A stretch of 64,000 nucleotides of DNA from Hydractinia symbiolongicarpus (Eukaryota > Cnidaria > Hydrozoa > Anthoathecata > Hydractiniidae). The position numbers and the translations under genes are program-made. Below the pieces are notes generated by a model, which worked only from the letters and a program-made list of their open reading frames with translations, made no database searches and was not told where the DNA came from. Positions 45,851 to 56,550 of the stretch are shown here, in pieces; positions within the stretch are counted from its first letter, which is position 1; the number at the start of each line of letters is the position of its first letter. Location: positions 20,301,501 to 20,365,500 of the forward strand of contig NC_079878.1 in the NCBI RefSeq assembly GCF_029227915.1, written 5' to 3'.

Positions 45851-46640
45851 GAGAGAAGAAAATAAGTTACAAAGAGGTGGCTAACCATCGCAATGATGAA
45901 CTCAATATGTTAGGTCTTTGGAAATAAGCTAGAGGTTGTACTCCTCTACAGAAAATGCTTCTAAAAGCACAATTCTCCCTTTTTTTCAAGGAATTAATTA
46001 AAAAATATAAAAAAATAAAAAGGACACAACACATTTGAAAAGATGAACAGAACTTTAACCAAGGGCAGGTAGGTTTCGAGCCATATTTCTGAACCTAAGT
46101 ACCCTGAAATTTTGACTGGTGTAATAAGTGGAATCGTCACTCTCCAAAGAAAAGACTGAGTGTAGTCAAGCCCCCTTGCTGACTCATTATGAGCGGTTAA
46201 AATATTCTTACCTCAGCTCTTCTAAAAAGAAAACATATGACTTGTGACTGTTAAAAAGACGGTCATCACAGAAAATTACTGCTCTATACACCTTTGAACC
46301 TTTTGGTCGAAGGCTATGGTTGTGTAGTGATCATTATTTAAGTTGCCGCAATGGTTGATAATAGCCCTTAATTGAAAATGTTCACGAAATTTCACTTCTC
46401 CATCTACGGTAAAAGGTATGGAAATGGTACCAGGGTAAGTAGTAATACGAGAGGCAATTTTTGACACAAAGCCGTTCGCACTGGCAAAATGTTTTAGCTG
46501 TAAAATGAGAAGGGAAGTGCACGACACAACCTCTTTTCAACTAGAGCAGTTGACAACTCCTCGCTTTCAAATAAATTATCTAAGGAAGATTGTAACGTAG
46601 GGTGCAGAGAAAGTTGGACGCATGGTTCTATAACTTCTGA
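45851..46640 (-). pseudogene. LINE copy C: C-terminal USP piece and 3' UTR
   Basis: The minus strand gives LQLKHFASANGFVSK and INHCGNLNNDHYTTIAFDQK (USP His box; the Gly before His is Asp here), then the LINE 3' UTR. It matches copy D (54083-55250) closely across coding and UTR. It lacks about 50 bases present in D near 46545. It ends at about 46640, near the start of Rep copy B. It is a severely 5'-truncated copy, as is usual for LINEs. Confidence 0.75.
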
Positions 46641-46752
46641 GGAGCTTATCGTTTGAAAAGGATTAGGTTGATCGACCGAAATAATTTTTTTCTGAAACAG
46701 GTGTGCGTTTATATGCTACTGACACAATCTAGGAAGTTGAATACCACACACA

Positions 46753-48030
46753 AGTGGCTAAATAAATGTCTTGGCGGCTCGTTCTTCCACCTATCTGACC
46801 GCCTCAAGATTATTCTAAATAAGCAGTTTGTACCTTCCGTAGGTAATTGTCAAACATGCATAATTCAAACAATCCTCGTCGCACATACCTAATCACCCAC
46901 GGTCAAGCCGATTTGGCCAAATTCCCTACCCCGGAATCATTTTTATCCACCTGCGCGAAAGCGTTTCAAATTGGTAAGGGCATTTTGATTGTCGATTACT
47001 ATGCCTGTTGCAAGGAAATGCACGAAGTGGACGGTCGTCATTACCATGCGAGCATAAAACTAAAAGCACCGCAACGATGGAAACGTACAAAGGAAATCAT
47101 AGAGAACAAATATGGCTCGGTCTTACATTTTCAGGATAGTCACAACTACTATCTCGCAGCTTACAGATATATCATTAAAGAAGACACAAACGTGCACCAT
47201 AGCGCAGAACACCCACCGCTGGACATGGTGGGATCACCGAAAATCAAGAAATGTATCGACGCCAACAGAAAAAGAAGCAACAATGAAGATGTTTCTTCTT
47301 CTTCTTTTTCTTCTTTTTCTTTTCGCAGAGGGACGGCAATTCGAACGCAAATAGAGCAAAGCAAAAAAGAATAACCAACCTCGAAGTAGCGGATTTTCTT
47401 GTAAAACATAAAATCAAAACAGAGAATTAACTTTTCCGATTACATAGGAACGACGCAAGGCTTAAGGCAATGATCTCGCCAACTTTGTCACTGCGAAAAA
47501 TAGGGAACAGTTAGGCGAAGTCATCGATCTGGCTTGGCAGTTAGAACAATCAACCAAGACGCAGAAGACATTAAGCTCACACGGATGGAACGGGTACATC
47601 GCTGCAATGATTCGGAATGTGCCAATGCTTGCGATGCCCGCTGGATCAAGTGTGCGACAGATGTCTTGAGAAACAACAACGTACATTCGTACGTCTTTGT
47701 GGCTGCAGTACGAGATCTACTGGAACATTTCAGAGGCAAGCACAGAAACATCCTTCTTAGTGGACCAGCAGACACTGGGAAAACGTTCCTGCTGGAGCCA
47801 TTAAAGAAGTCGTTTTCTCGTACGAAATGTAATCCTTCGTCAACAAAATTTGCTGCCTTGGTGCCAATGAAGCCGATATAATTCTCTTGAACGATTTTCG
47901 ATGGCGAACAGAACAAATTCAGTGGCATGACCTAATCCTAAATACCTGCACCAATGAATATGTACAGTAAGGAAGTGACTGTGTCATAAGACGTTCCAAT
48001 TTATTGGTACAAGTATTGTTGAATTAGTTG
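46753..48030 (+). pseudogene. Rep (HUH nuclease) plus SF3 helicase element, copy B, first part
   Basis: From ATG at 46856: RTYLITHGQAD, RHYHASIKL (HxH) and YLAAYRYIIKED for the nuclease, then a Ser-rich linker and a stop at 47372. Broken frames follow, then CNDSECANACDARW, KHRNILLSGPADTGKTFLL (Walker A) and, after a frameshift, ANEADIILLNDFRW (Walker B). The upstream leader (46753-46855) is almost identical to that of copy A, including the small inverted repeat TACCTTCCGTAGGTA (46831-46845). The reading breaks at about 48030, where a LINE is inserted, and resumes at 51758. Confidence 0.8.
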
Positions 48031-48034
48031 ATGA

Positions 48035-48781
48035 AAAAGGTTTACAATACAGCAAGCTGCACTGAAGTATCTTGTCTACAGGGACGGTGGATGTAAATAA
48101 AATTGGGATTAGGCTCCCAGAAGAAGGTGCTGAATACACTTTCTTGCTTATTACAAGCATGAGTACTGTCCAACTTGGACCTATAACTATTCACTGAGAA
48201 AATCTTAAAGAGAAAAAACAATCCTTCAATCACAAACAATACGACACAAGACAGATCTAACAACATAAACGGACTGGTTACAGAACAAACACAAATGGAA
48301 AAAATGTATATGTCAAAAATATATAATATAAAAAAAGAATTATATAAAACCCTCCTGTGCGCCAGAACTTGTGACTCTGGCTGTAGCTTTCCACATGTGT
48401 TACAGGGCCCCAACACTCAGCCTTACAAAGGAGGTTGTCATGACAGGACCAGCCTGTACATATTTTGACTAAGGACAGCAGGGTTGTCAAGCCTGAAGAC
48501 CAAGTTAGTAAACTTGGGCACCTTACTGAACTGGGGTAAAAAGTGGGGTCGTTACACCCAAAGACAAGCTGAAAGCAAACCCCCTTGCTAAGCTTCTTTT
48601 AAGTTACCAGAGAAGAGTGAGCTGAACTCTTTACCCTCTGGGTATTGACGGCAAACTGGTTCGAATGAACTAGCTGGGGTAATATAAAACCGCTCGGATT
48701 TACATTTTCCTCCCCATGACCCTGGAAGTACAGGTTTTATAAACGTAATGATAACTGTATAAGAAAGAAAGAAAAAGCGGA
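48035..48781 (-). other. 3' UTR of LINE copy B
   Basis: Non-coding sequence between the stop of the USP frame and the 3' insertion boundary. It contains one copy (about 48530-48590) of the motif CTGGGGTAA...GGG...CAAAGACAAG...CCCCCTTGCTAA, which is present three times in copy D and once in copy C. Confidence 0.6.
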
Positions 48782-50404
48782 TCAACAGCGAACGTAACAA
48801 AGAATATAACATGAATTGTTGTTGAGAATAGGTGGAGAGCATTTGCAAACCGCTCTATCATTGCAGTGGTACCAAGAATTTGTGGCAGGATCCTTAACAT
48901 AAGCCCAATAATGACCTGCGGTTAATGTACCGGAGTGATTAATTGTTGCTAACAATGAGTAGTTCTGATTAAACATTGTGTCCGTATCACTGACGAGAGG
49001 TAGTTGCAGGAGAGAGTCACGTAAAGAAACACATTCAACAACTCTGTTGTCTTTTACCAGATGTTCACCATGTTTTAAAAACCTTTTAAGATGCAGGAAT
49101 AAGATTTCACTACTCCTGCTGATTTGCGTTTCTCTAGTACTCTCTCTATGTGCAAAGCATTGCGGACAAAACCACTTGTTTCCATCAGTTAGAATTTCCG
49201 GTTCTAAAAATTTGCTGACACAAGATTGGATTTTAGATGTCATTGGCAGTGTTAAAATGTCCTGCATTTCGACATTTACCGAGGTGCACAGGCAGGTGTT
49301 ACAGCTTACGGACATTGAGATTTCAGTTGAGATTTTATCTGCAGCAATCGGGGAAAATCCCTTAAGGGCGTCCAAAACCACAAACAAAATCTCTGCTACA
49401 TCTTGCTGAGTATTAAATTGGAAGTCCAGTTTCCCATCACAGTGCATTTGACGTTCAAGGGCCCAGAGAAAATTCGAAGGGTCAACAGGTGACAATGATT
49501 GCTTCAGCTTCGCCATGTTAAGCGAAATAGACCTCGCAATAGGTGATAAATGAAACGATTCTGACCCACTCTGGCACCAGAGTGTTGGAATGGTACTTAA
49601 TACTTGCAAAATGGCGTTGGCGTAACAAGAGTTGCCTTTGTTTAAAAAACCGATGTTTTTATAGACACTAATTGGTTGAGTGTCATTTTTATTTTGGCTA
49701 ACCTTTTTAGATGGCCCCTTTCGGCGAGATGAAACACCCTTGGTCTCCACAATGGGCAAAGCCTGCTTGGATTTGGGTAATTGCATTAAGGAGTCAGTTG
49801 ACCAAACATTGGATTCACGTGCCAGCCAGATACAAAAAGAAGACCTCATACTGATTTTACCGAGATCATTTGCAGTGGAATAAGCAAGTTTGTTGGTGAA
49901 ACCCATTCTTTTTAAACAGGCAGTGGTGGTTCTTGCACAATATCCTCTTGCTCCTACTTCCACTGCGAAGAAATCAACTTGCCAGCCATTAACCATAATC
50001 ACATTCATTAAACAGGAATATTTGGCAACTTTTGTGGAGTGCCAAGCATTCATGTTTTCCTCACATGGGCAAGTGAGTTCTACAATAATAACGCGCTTAA
50101 GGTCATTTGAATATAACACAAGGTCCGGTTTAAGCTCAGAAATGGCAATATGGCTAGGAAACACATAGTTCGAGTGTGTGTCAGCAACAATCTTCCAATC
50201 TTTGGTAAGGTGCAGTATACCTGACACTTTAGATTTTGTATGTGCCTTTGACCCAGCTCTCAGAAAGGTTATTTTTTGGCAATTTTTAGGAGGTTCAGAA
50301 GGAAGCTCAAAAATGAACTTTTTCAAAGTTTCTACCAAATGGGTAAGTACAGAATCGTGTCTAAAGGTATATCTACCCTGAAAGAGCAGTTTTACAAGCA
50401 CCAA
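48782..50404 (-). CDS. LINE endonuclease (RLE) fused to a ubiquitin-specific protease
   Basis: 540 codons without a stop. The true reading enters from the RT frame near 50385, so the first ATG is not a real start. Residues 10-160 form the restriction-like endonuclease: RHD (15-17), KPDLVLYS (PD at 93-94), VELTCPCEE (Glu109) and KVAKY (125-129), the PD-(D/E)XK layout of R2-group LINEs. After an 85-residue Lys/Ser-rich linker comes a full USP (peptidase C19) domain, residues 250-540. Its Cys box is IGFLNKGNSCYANAILQVL (Cys260), its zinc pairs are CNTC (368-371) and CPQC (413-416), its His box is INHSGTLTAGHYWAY (His498), and CNDRAV supplies Asn/Asp (515-516). All catalytic residues are present. 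A deubiquitinase at this position in a LINE is unusual. Confidence 0.85.
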   Translation of the reverse strand: MVLVKLLFQGRYTFRHDSVLTHLVETLKKFIFELPSEPPKNCQKITFLRAGSKAHTKSKVSGILHLTKDWKIVADTHSNYVFPSHIAISELKPDLVLYSNDLKRVIIVELTCPCEENMNAWHSTKVAKYSCLMNVIMVNGWQVDFFAVEVGARGYCARTTTACLKRMGFTNKLAYSTANDLGKISMRSSFCIWLARESNVWSTDSLMQLPKSKQALPIVETKGVSSRRKGPSKKVSQNKNDTQPISVYKNIGFLNKGNSCYANAILQVLSTIPTLWCQSGSESFHLSPIARSISLNMAKLKQSLSPVDPSNFLWALERQMHCDGKLDFQFNTQQDVAEILFVVLDALKGFSPIAADKISTEISMSVSCNTCLCTSVNVEMQDILTLPMTSKIQSCVSKFLEPEILTDGNKWFCPQCFAHRESTRETQISRSSEILFLHLKRFLKHGEHLVKDNRVVECVSLRDSLLQLPLVSDTDTMFNQNYSLLATINHSGTLTAGHYWAYVKDPATNSWYHCNDRAVCKCSPPILNNNSCYILCYVRC

Positions 50405-51757
50405 GAATGTGAGCAGAAGTGCAAATTTCTTTGTGACATAGGAAACATGATGGTTCTGTATTTATCTTCCACCTCCTTAGGTTACTTGGTGATGGCAGAA
50501 CATCGTAAGTGGATTGCAGGCAGAAAGATAAGAGATTAGGAGGAGTTGCTAGGATGTTCTTCCATGAAAGATCAAACTTTACGTAGTTCTCCCATCTTGT
50601 CCATTGGCCCTGCACCTGAAGTTGCAGTGCCTTAGATAGATAGCTTTCCTCGTCAATCTCAGCCGATGTTTTTGCGATTAACTTTCTGTACTTGTGAGTG
50701 GTTTTTGGTGGTATTACTTCCACTTTACAAATGCCAAGACCGGTTCGTCCACGCTGTACAGGACCCCTTATGGTCTTGTACTTTAATTCACCCTCAGCTA
50801 TGTTAACTGCATCGCTCACCTTCCAAGAACCTGCTTTTAAAGATGGATCGAGTGTTGACAGAATCGGATCTTTGGAGTGACGCAAAAGTAGGTGGCCGCT
50901 AATCTTTGCGGATTTTAAAATAGAAGTGAGGCTCTTAATGGGCAGAGGGCAAGGAGAGGAGTCAGCATATAGGGAAATGTTTGTGATGGAACGGTGTAAG
51001 TTCAGCCATTTTCGTATGAACACTGAAACCTTTTGCTCTAGGCGCCCAGCAACAGACATCGAGACCTCGTATATTAACAGTGGCCACTGAATTCGCGGGA
51101 TCAAAAGATGTTGCAAGATCCAAAGTTTTTGCGCTCCAGTGTATAAGGACCTATTAATGACACCAAGCCCTTCTATCAGCTTTTCCTCCAATTCGTTGAT
51201 GGACTTCCTGTCTGAGATAGAGCAATCAATAATCCGGCCTAAAAATCGCACTGGCGAGGCATGAATAGATGGGATATACTGTGAGAAATCAATGTCGTTT
51301 TCAGGGCTACTTACACTAAAAGGGGTGCTATTGATAGATCTTCCCTTGATGATCACAAAACTACGGGATTTTTCAGCGCGAAATGTCATATTGGCCCAAC
51401 TTAGAGCTGTGGTGCACCTGTTAAGGAGTACTTGTGTTCCAGCAACAGAAGAAGACATGATGTTTATGTCGTCCATAAAAGCCCTTATTAAAGGTAAGGA
51501 TACTCTGTTAGAGGTGATGTAGCATGACACAGATGTTGCCAGCGTATACTCCAAAATAACATTTATGCCTGATAAAAACAAGACGATAGACAGGGTGCAG
51601 CCAGCGAAGATGCCCCTGAAGTGCTGGTGCCAATTGCTTGGAGCAGATTTGGAGAATGATTTGCTGTACAGCCCAGAATAGTAACCCTTTACAATGGCAA
51701 TCCAACTAGGAGATATACCATACCTTTCCAAAGCAAAAAAGATTAATCTGTGCGGTA
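50373..51757 (-). pseudogene. LINE reverse transcriptase, copy B, frameshifted before the endonuclease
   Basis: Open from the truncated 5' end to a stop at 50373. It carries GIFAGCTLSIVLFLSGIN and the RT catalytic AFMDDINIM (DD at residues 87-88 of the frame that starts at 51731), then a thumb-like region and a C-terminal CCHC knuckle (CFLC...HILGAC). It ends LSG-stop. In copy D the same place is open and continues into the endonuclease; the alignment implies a two-base deletion here. The product would have been one polyprotein: RT, knuckle, RLE, USP. Confidence 0.8.
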
Positions 51758-51936
51758 TTGTTTATCAAAATAGATCCAACGAGGTTGATCAAGGAGAGAC
51801 CGAGATGATGTCGGTTAGATGGAAGACAGTCAAATTTCACAAGCGAATTAACAAACACGACCAAATAAGTTGGGAGCCTTGTTGTCGTTTCTTCTCAAAA
51901 TTGATTTTATTTGGTGAAGATGTAGAAAATTTTTGA
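51758..51936 (+). pseudogene. Rep element copy B, C-terminal part after the LINE insertion
   Basis: Plus-strand IVYQNRSNE continues the block that ends at 48030, then ETEMMSVRWKTVKFHKRI and a C-terminal CCRFFSKLILFGED before a stop at 51934-51936. This is the tail of the SF3 helicase module. The copy-A counterpart ends after QNRSNE, so the tail is visible only here. Confidence 0.75.
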
Positions 51937-52229
51937 CTTTGACTTTGACTTGTTCTGTTGGTTGGGATATCTTTAACTTGTTATGTTATTGAGGCCCTTT
52001 ATTCTTGACATTTTGTTATGACTTTCTTTCATACATTTACGATATCTTTTCAAAATAAAATGACAAGTTACATTTCAATTCTCTCCCAATCTTGCTTTTA
52101 AAACATATCTAACATTAAGAAATTAGCATATCATTTATTATTACGCTTCTTTTTTTATCTTTGGAGCTTCCAAAACATATAAAAGAAAAAACTGATTTGG
52201 AAATTGGGATAGACGTTAAGTGGTCCAAA

Positions 52230-52848
52230 ATATTGCGAATTAATAAGAGAGGCGAACCAGGTCGCTAGACTAGAGTTTTCTTTGGAGTTACAACGATACA
52301 ACGAAACGCTTGACAACATCATATTCACCGAAATCTAAAGACTGCTTGCCACACATCAAACCTATTCCAAAGAACATCAGTATAAAGTACATGTGTGGGC
52401 TGGTATAACAAAGCACGGTCCCACGAAAATAGCAATATTTTCAGGGATCATGAAAAAAGAATTTTATGTAGACATATTGAAAAATACTTTGCTTCCATTT
52501 ATTAACGAGGTTAACCCTGACGGACATAGATTCCAACAAGACAACGATCTTAAGCATAAAATAGGTATACTTAAAACGAGAATGTACGTTTTTATAAGAA
52601 CCTGTTATAGTTTTTAACACAGCCTTTTTTTATAACATATTCTCTTTTTTAACTTAGGTAAATTAGCAATAAAGTTTATTCAGCACAACAACATAAACTA
52701 TTGGCCAACCCCACCTGAGAGTCCTAATCTTAATCCTATCGAAGCGTTATGGCATGAATTGAAACATCATATACGTAAAAAAATTAAACCATGTGTAAAA
52801 GATGAGTTAGTAAATGGCATATGTGATTTTTGGAAAATCGTCGATTAG
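52230..52848 (+). pseudogene. Tc1/mariner transposase relic with an intron
   Basis: VARLEFSLELQRYNETLDNI followed by FTE-Ile-stop, where the family has FTDE, so the first catalytic Asp is lost. Then VHVWAGITKHG, FQQDNDLKHK (second Asp), a GTATAC...TTAG intron (52565-52657), and WPTPPESPNLNPIEALWHEL (final Glu) to a TAG at 52846-52848. The C-terminal half is clean and the N-terminal half is degraded. Splicing restores the frame exactly, which suggests a genuine intron. Terminal repeats were not located. Confidence 0.8.
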
Positions 52849-54082
52849 GAAAAGTGTCAGCGATACATCAATCATATCAGTACAATTTACTAAAACAAAA
52901 CCTATCAACTCTTGAGGTTTCATAGTGTTTCCTGCGGCTATTAAATCTAAGGGAGAAAAAAGTAGATGGTTTAACCCGTACCCGTTCTCAATTATAGAAC
53001 CGCTGGCAAAGCTGCTCAAGAGAAAAAAACCTGGGAAGGAGGTTTTTTCGTAGCAAAATGAATAATTGGTGGCAATTTGAATAAAATACTTTTTGCAGCT
53101 GTAACAAAGCTCTCATGTTTCAATTCGTCATATAATACAGAACGCATCAGTTATAATTCATAGTTGTTTAAAGTTAAGATACAATCCCGACTTTCATCGA
53201 AAGAGTAAAGATGTCTGCACAAAAATTGTTGAAAGTTTACAAAAATGGCTTATTTTATTTTAATTCAGATAAAACATTAATGGTCTTACCAACAAAATAC
53301 ATAAAAATGAGACCTAACAAGTTGGTATGACGGTGGATATTCAGCTGCAAAGACAAATAGAGCAAGCAGAAATCATTGATTTAAAGGGTAATTTATGACT
53401 CCTAATTTTATACTATATTTGATGATGAGGTGACAAAACAGCTAGCTGTAATATTTCTTATCTAATGAGGTTGCAACCCTTTAAAGATTTTTCAAAAAAG
53501 CAAAATCCTCTTTTTTGCAAGGATTTCCTAAAAACATTGACCGTAATGAGGCAGAAGTTTAAAGTGCATAGACTAAAATTATTTTATACTTATATTATAC
53601 ATTTTTACACAGATGACAAGACTAATTTAGAAATAAAGCTTTTGGAATATTATAATGACCCTGGAAATAGGCAAATTTGAAAGCAGCGAACAGACGGATG
53701 AAAGAAATGACGAGGCAGAAATGGCACTGCAGATGGTTTTAAAGTGTGGAAGTAAGAGAAAGAACAAAAAAGGTAAAAAGTAGCGTTAAAAAAGAAAGGA
53801 AGAGAAAAGAAAAGGAAAACAAGAAAAAGAAAAGAAAGAAAGGGGAAAGGAAAATAAAGAAAAAGAAAAGCCAATCCAAAAGAAAGCCTTCGTAAAAAAA
53901 TAACTGGTTTTTAGGGCTCTTTAAAAATCTGATATAAAAGAGAAATGTTAAATTTTTAAGAAGTTATCAGAAAATTACTGACCTAGAAATTTAACATTTT
54001 TGCATATAGCTAGTAATAATAATTATCTCTTAGGCTACGATGATAACATTTGGAGATACTAGAGCAGGCGCGAATAAAAATG
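52849..54082. other. No supported gene; purine-rich tract at 53690-53880
   Basis: AT-rich sequence. From about 53690 to 53880 the plus strand is almost pure A and G (AAGAAAAGAAAAGG-type), which creates a long spurious frame on the other strand. Nothing else is recognised. Confidence 0.45.
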
Positions 54083-54459
54083 ACTGAAAGAGAAAATGAT
54101 TTACAAAGAGGTGGCTAGCCACCGCAATGATGAACTCAACTTGTTAGGTCTTTGGAAATAAGCTAGAGGTTGTACTCCTCTAGAGAAAATGCCTCTAAAA
54201 GCACAATTCTCCCTTTTTTCAAGAAATTAATTAAAAATATATATAAAAATAAAAAGGACACAACACATTTGAAAAGATGAACAGAACTTTACCCAAAGGC
54301 AGGTAGGTTTCGACCCATATTTCTGAACCTAAGTACCCTGGATGTCTAGCTGGGTCACCACAAAGAGGTCCGCGGACGGTCATCAGCAGAAACTAAACAT
54401 CCCTATCTTCCTAAAGCAAACTTTGACGACTTTCTGTTCAACTGTGCTATTCTTTGTTT

Positions 54460-54720
54460 TTAGCTCAGGTAATAAGTAGAATCGTTACTCTCCAAAGACA
54501 AGATCATGTGTGATCAAACCCGCCCTGCTAATATATATTTTTTCTAACTGGGGTAACAAGTGAAGTCTCACTCTCCAAAGACAAGACCTAGTATGATCAA
54601 ACCCCCTTGCTAACTTAATTTTTATTTAATTTTGTTTTATTTTTGACTGGGGTAATAAGTGGAGTGGTCACTCTCCAAAGACAAGACTGAGTGTAGGCAA
54701 GCCCCCTTGCTGACTCATTC
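54460..54720 (-). repeat. Three tandem copies of a LINE 3' UTR motif
   Basis: Units of about 65 bases at about 54467-54530, 54548-54615 and 54648-54715 follow the plan GGGGTAATAAGTGGAGT...CACTCTCCAAAGACAAGA...CAAACCCCCTTGCTAAC. Copies B and C carry one unit each at the matching place. Conservation between diverged LINE lineages suggests a functional RNA element, for example an RT-recognition site, which is inferred. Confidence 0.7.
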
Positions 54721-54734
54721 TGGTTAAAATATTC

Positions 54735-55740
54735 TTAACTCAGCTCTTCTAAAAAGAAAACATATGACTCATGACTGTTAATAAGGCGGTCATCACAGAA
54801 AATTACTGCTCTATCGTTGCAATGTATCCACCTATGAACCATTTGGTCGAAGGCTATGGTTGTATAGTGACCATTATTTAAGTTGCCGCAATGGTTGATA
54901 ATAGCCCTTAATTGAAAAATTTTAACAAATTTCACTTCTTCATCTACGGTAAAAGGTATGGAAAGGGTACCAGGGTAAGCAGTAATACGAGAGGCAATTT
55001 TTGACACAAGGCCGTTGGCACTGGCAAAACGTTTTAGCTGTAAAATGAGATGGGAACCGCACGACACTACCTCTTTTTCAACTAGAGCAGTTTGATAAGC
55101 GTTGCAAACATGTCAGGAGTAGGCATTAGTGTCTGAAAACTCCTCGCTTTCATAAAAATTATCTAAGGAAGATTGTAACGTAGGGTGCAGAGAAAGTTGG
55201 AGGCATGGTGCTATAACTTCTGAGGAGCTGGTAATATGACATGAATTGCAAGTGATTTATGTCTGGATGCCAATACTAAAAACACTTCCAAGGAATGGAA
55301 AGTCTAATGACAGACCAGGTAGGGCATATTCAAGAACCTCGGGGACGTCGTGCTGAGCAAAGATATTAAACGCACTTCCCTTCGCAGCTGAGATATGATG
55401 TTTCATAGCACGCAAAAAATGGGAGGGATCAACTGGACTTCTAGAAACAGCCAAACTTTGAAGAACACCTACAAATGCTTCGCCTAACTTTGAGGTTGTT
55501 TTGCTGACAGAAATGGCTTCTTTAACTTTTGGAAGGTTATAAAAACATTGTAAGATTGAGTTTCATAACATGTGTTTCCCAAGTTTTTTGGACCGCTTTT
55601 CTAAAATCAGTGTTAGATGGCAATGCGACTGTTGTTTTAAAAGACCTTGCAGCAAGTTTTTCGGGTGTTTTGATTTTACAAGATTTTGTGTGACTTGCGG
55701 AAGATTTCTCAGGAGCTTTTGGTTTCTTACATTCCATATT
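54735..55740 (-). pseudogene. USP domain of LINE copy D, broken
   Basis: The minus strand gives a linker (KAPEKSSASHTKSCKIKTPE), then a Cys box LGNTCY with the catalytic Cys codon at 55568-55570. After a one-base shift it continues NSILQCFYNLPKVKEAIS, then SPVDPSHFLRAMKHHIS and, from 55067, ILQLKRFASANG, INHCGNLNNGHYTTIAFD (His box) and WIHCNDRAVIF. The Cys box is closer to the canonical USP sequence than that of copy B. Frames are broken in at least three places, but Cys, His and Asn/Asp all persist. Confidence 0.75.
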
Positions 55741-55908
55741 TGTAACAGAAAAAACTTCAGGAATGATTGGGGCCTTTCAGGCACAACCAAGTGGTAGAGT
55801 TTCGAGACATCCAGATGTAAAAAGAAGCAATCATGGAGGTAAAAGTTAGGGATTTTAATAGGAAACGTAAAGGCTTGTTAGGGAAACCAAGGGGACGAAA
55901 ACAGTTCC

Positions 55909-56550
55909 TTACTGATTCTGAACAAAACCCCTTGCACCCACCTCAATGGCAAAGAAATGCACTATCCATCCATTGTTTTTTATAGCATAACAAAGTGAAG
56001 AATATTTGTAAAGTTTTCGTTTGTGCCAATATTCCGTGTTCTCTTCACATGGACAAGTCAGTTCTACCATAATTACAGTTTTGGAAGAACTGGATATTAA
56101 TAACACGTCTGGGCGTAGTTGTGTTATTGCAATGCATGGTGGAACAACTAAAACGGAATCTAAATCTGACAGTATTTTCCAATCGGAAGCAAGGTGAAGA
56201 AGGCCTGGACACTTTGTATGCCTCTTCTTAGATGGTGATTGACCGGCTGGAATGAAATTAATTTTGTTGCACTTGAAAACCTTAAGAGGTTCATATGATA
56301 CCAAAAACTCTTTTAATGCCTTCACCAAAACTATTAAAACTGAGTCATGACGGTATGTGTATCTACCCTGCGTAAGGGAGGTCCTACAGGCACCCAATAT
56401 GTGAGAGACATTTGAGGATGGTTTTTTGCACAGAATGAAACTTTTGTCTTTCTCAATTCCCCATCTCACGAGATTGGTTAGAGAAGGAAGGGTGTCGTTG
56501 GTTGCCCCTATACAAAAGTAAGTTAGACATTGTGGCAGTGAAAGAAGCAA
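55909..56550 (-). pseudogene. Knuckle and RLE endonuclease of LINE copy D
   Basis: 213 residues. The CCHC knuckle (ILCKKP...HILGACRTSL) runs directly in frame into QGRYTYRHDS, RPDVLLISSSSK and MVELTCPCEEN, the endonuclease motifs. KRKLYKYS provides the downstream Lys/Tyr. It ends GARGFVQNQ-stop where copy B continues GARGYCART. This copy proves the knuckle-to-endonuclease continuity that copy B has lost through a small deletion. Confidence 0.8.

Larger units (their letters stand above)
48031..51757 (-). mobile_element. RLE-type LINE with USP domain, copy B (5'-truncated)
   Basis: The insertion splits Rep copy B: Rep sequence on either side (ends near 48030, resumes at 51758) is contiguous in copy A at 38.6 kb. 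On the minus strand the LINE begins inside the RT domain (IPHRLIFFALERYG) and runs through the thumb, zinc knuckle, restriction-like endonuclease and USP domain, then a 3' UTR of about 750 bases. 5' truncation and the antisense orientation are visible directly. The boundaries are accurate to about 10 bases. No clear target duplication could be assigned. Confidence 0.85.

Noticed and set aside
53650-53874. Phe/Leu-rich minus-strand frame
   Set aside because: It is the complement of a purine-only tract; low complexity explains it.
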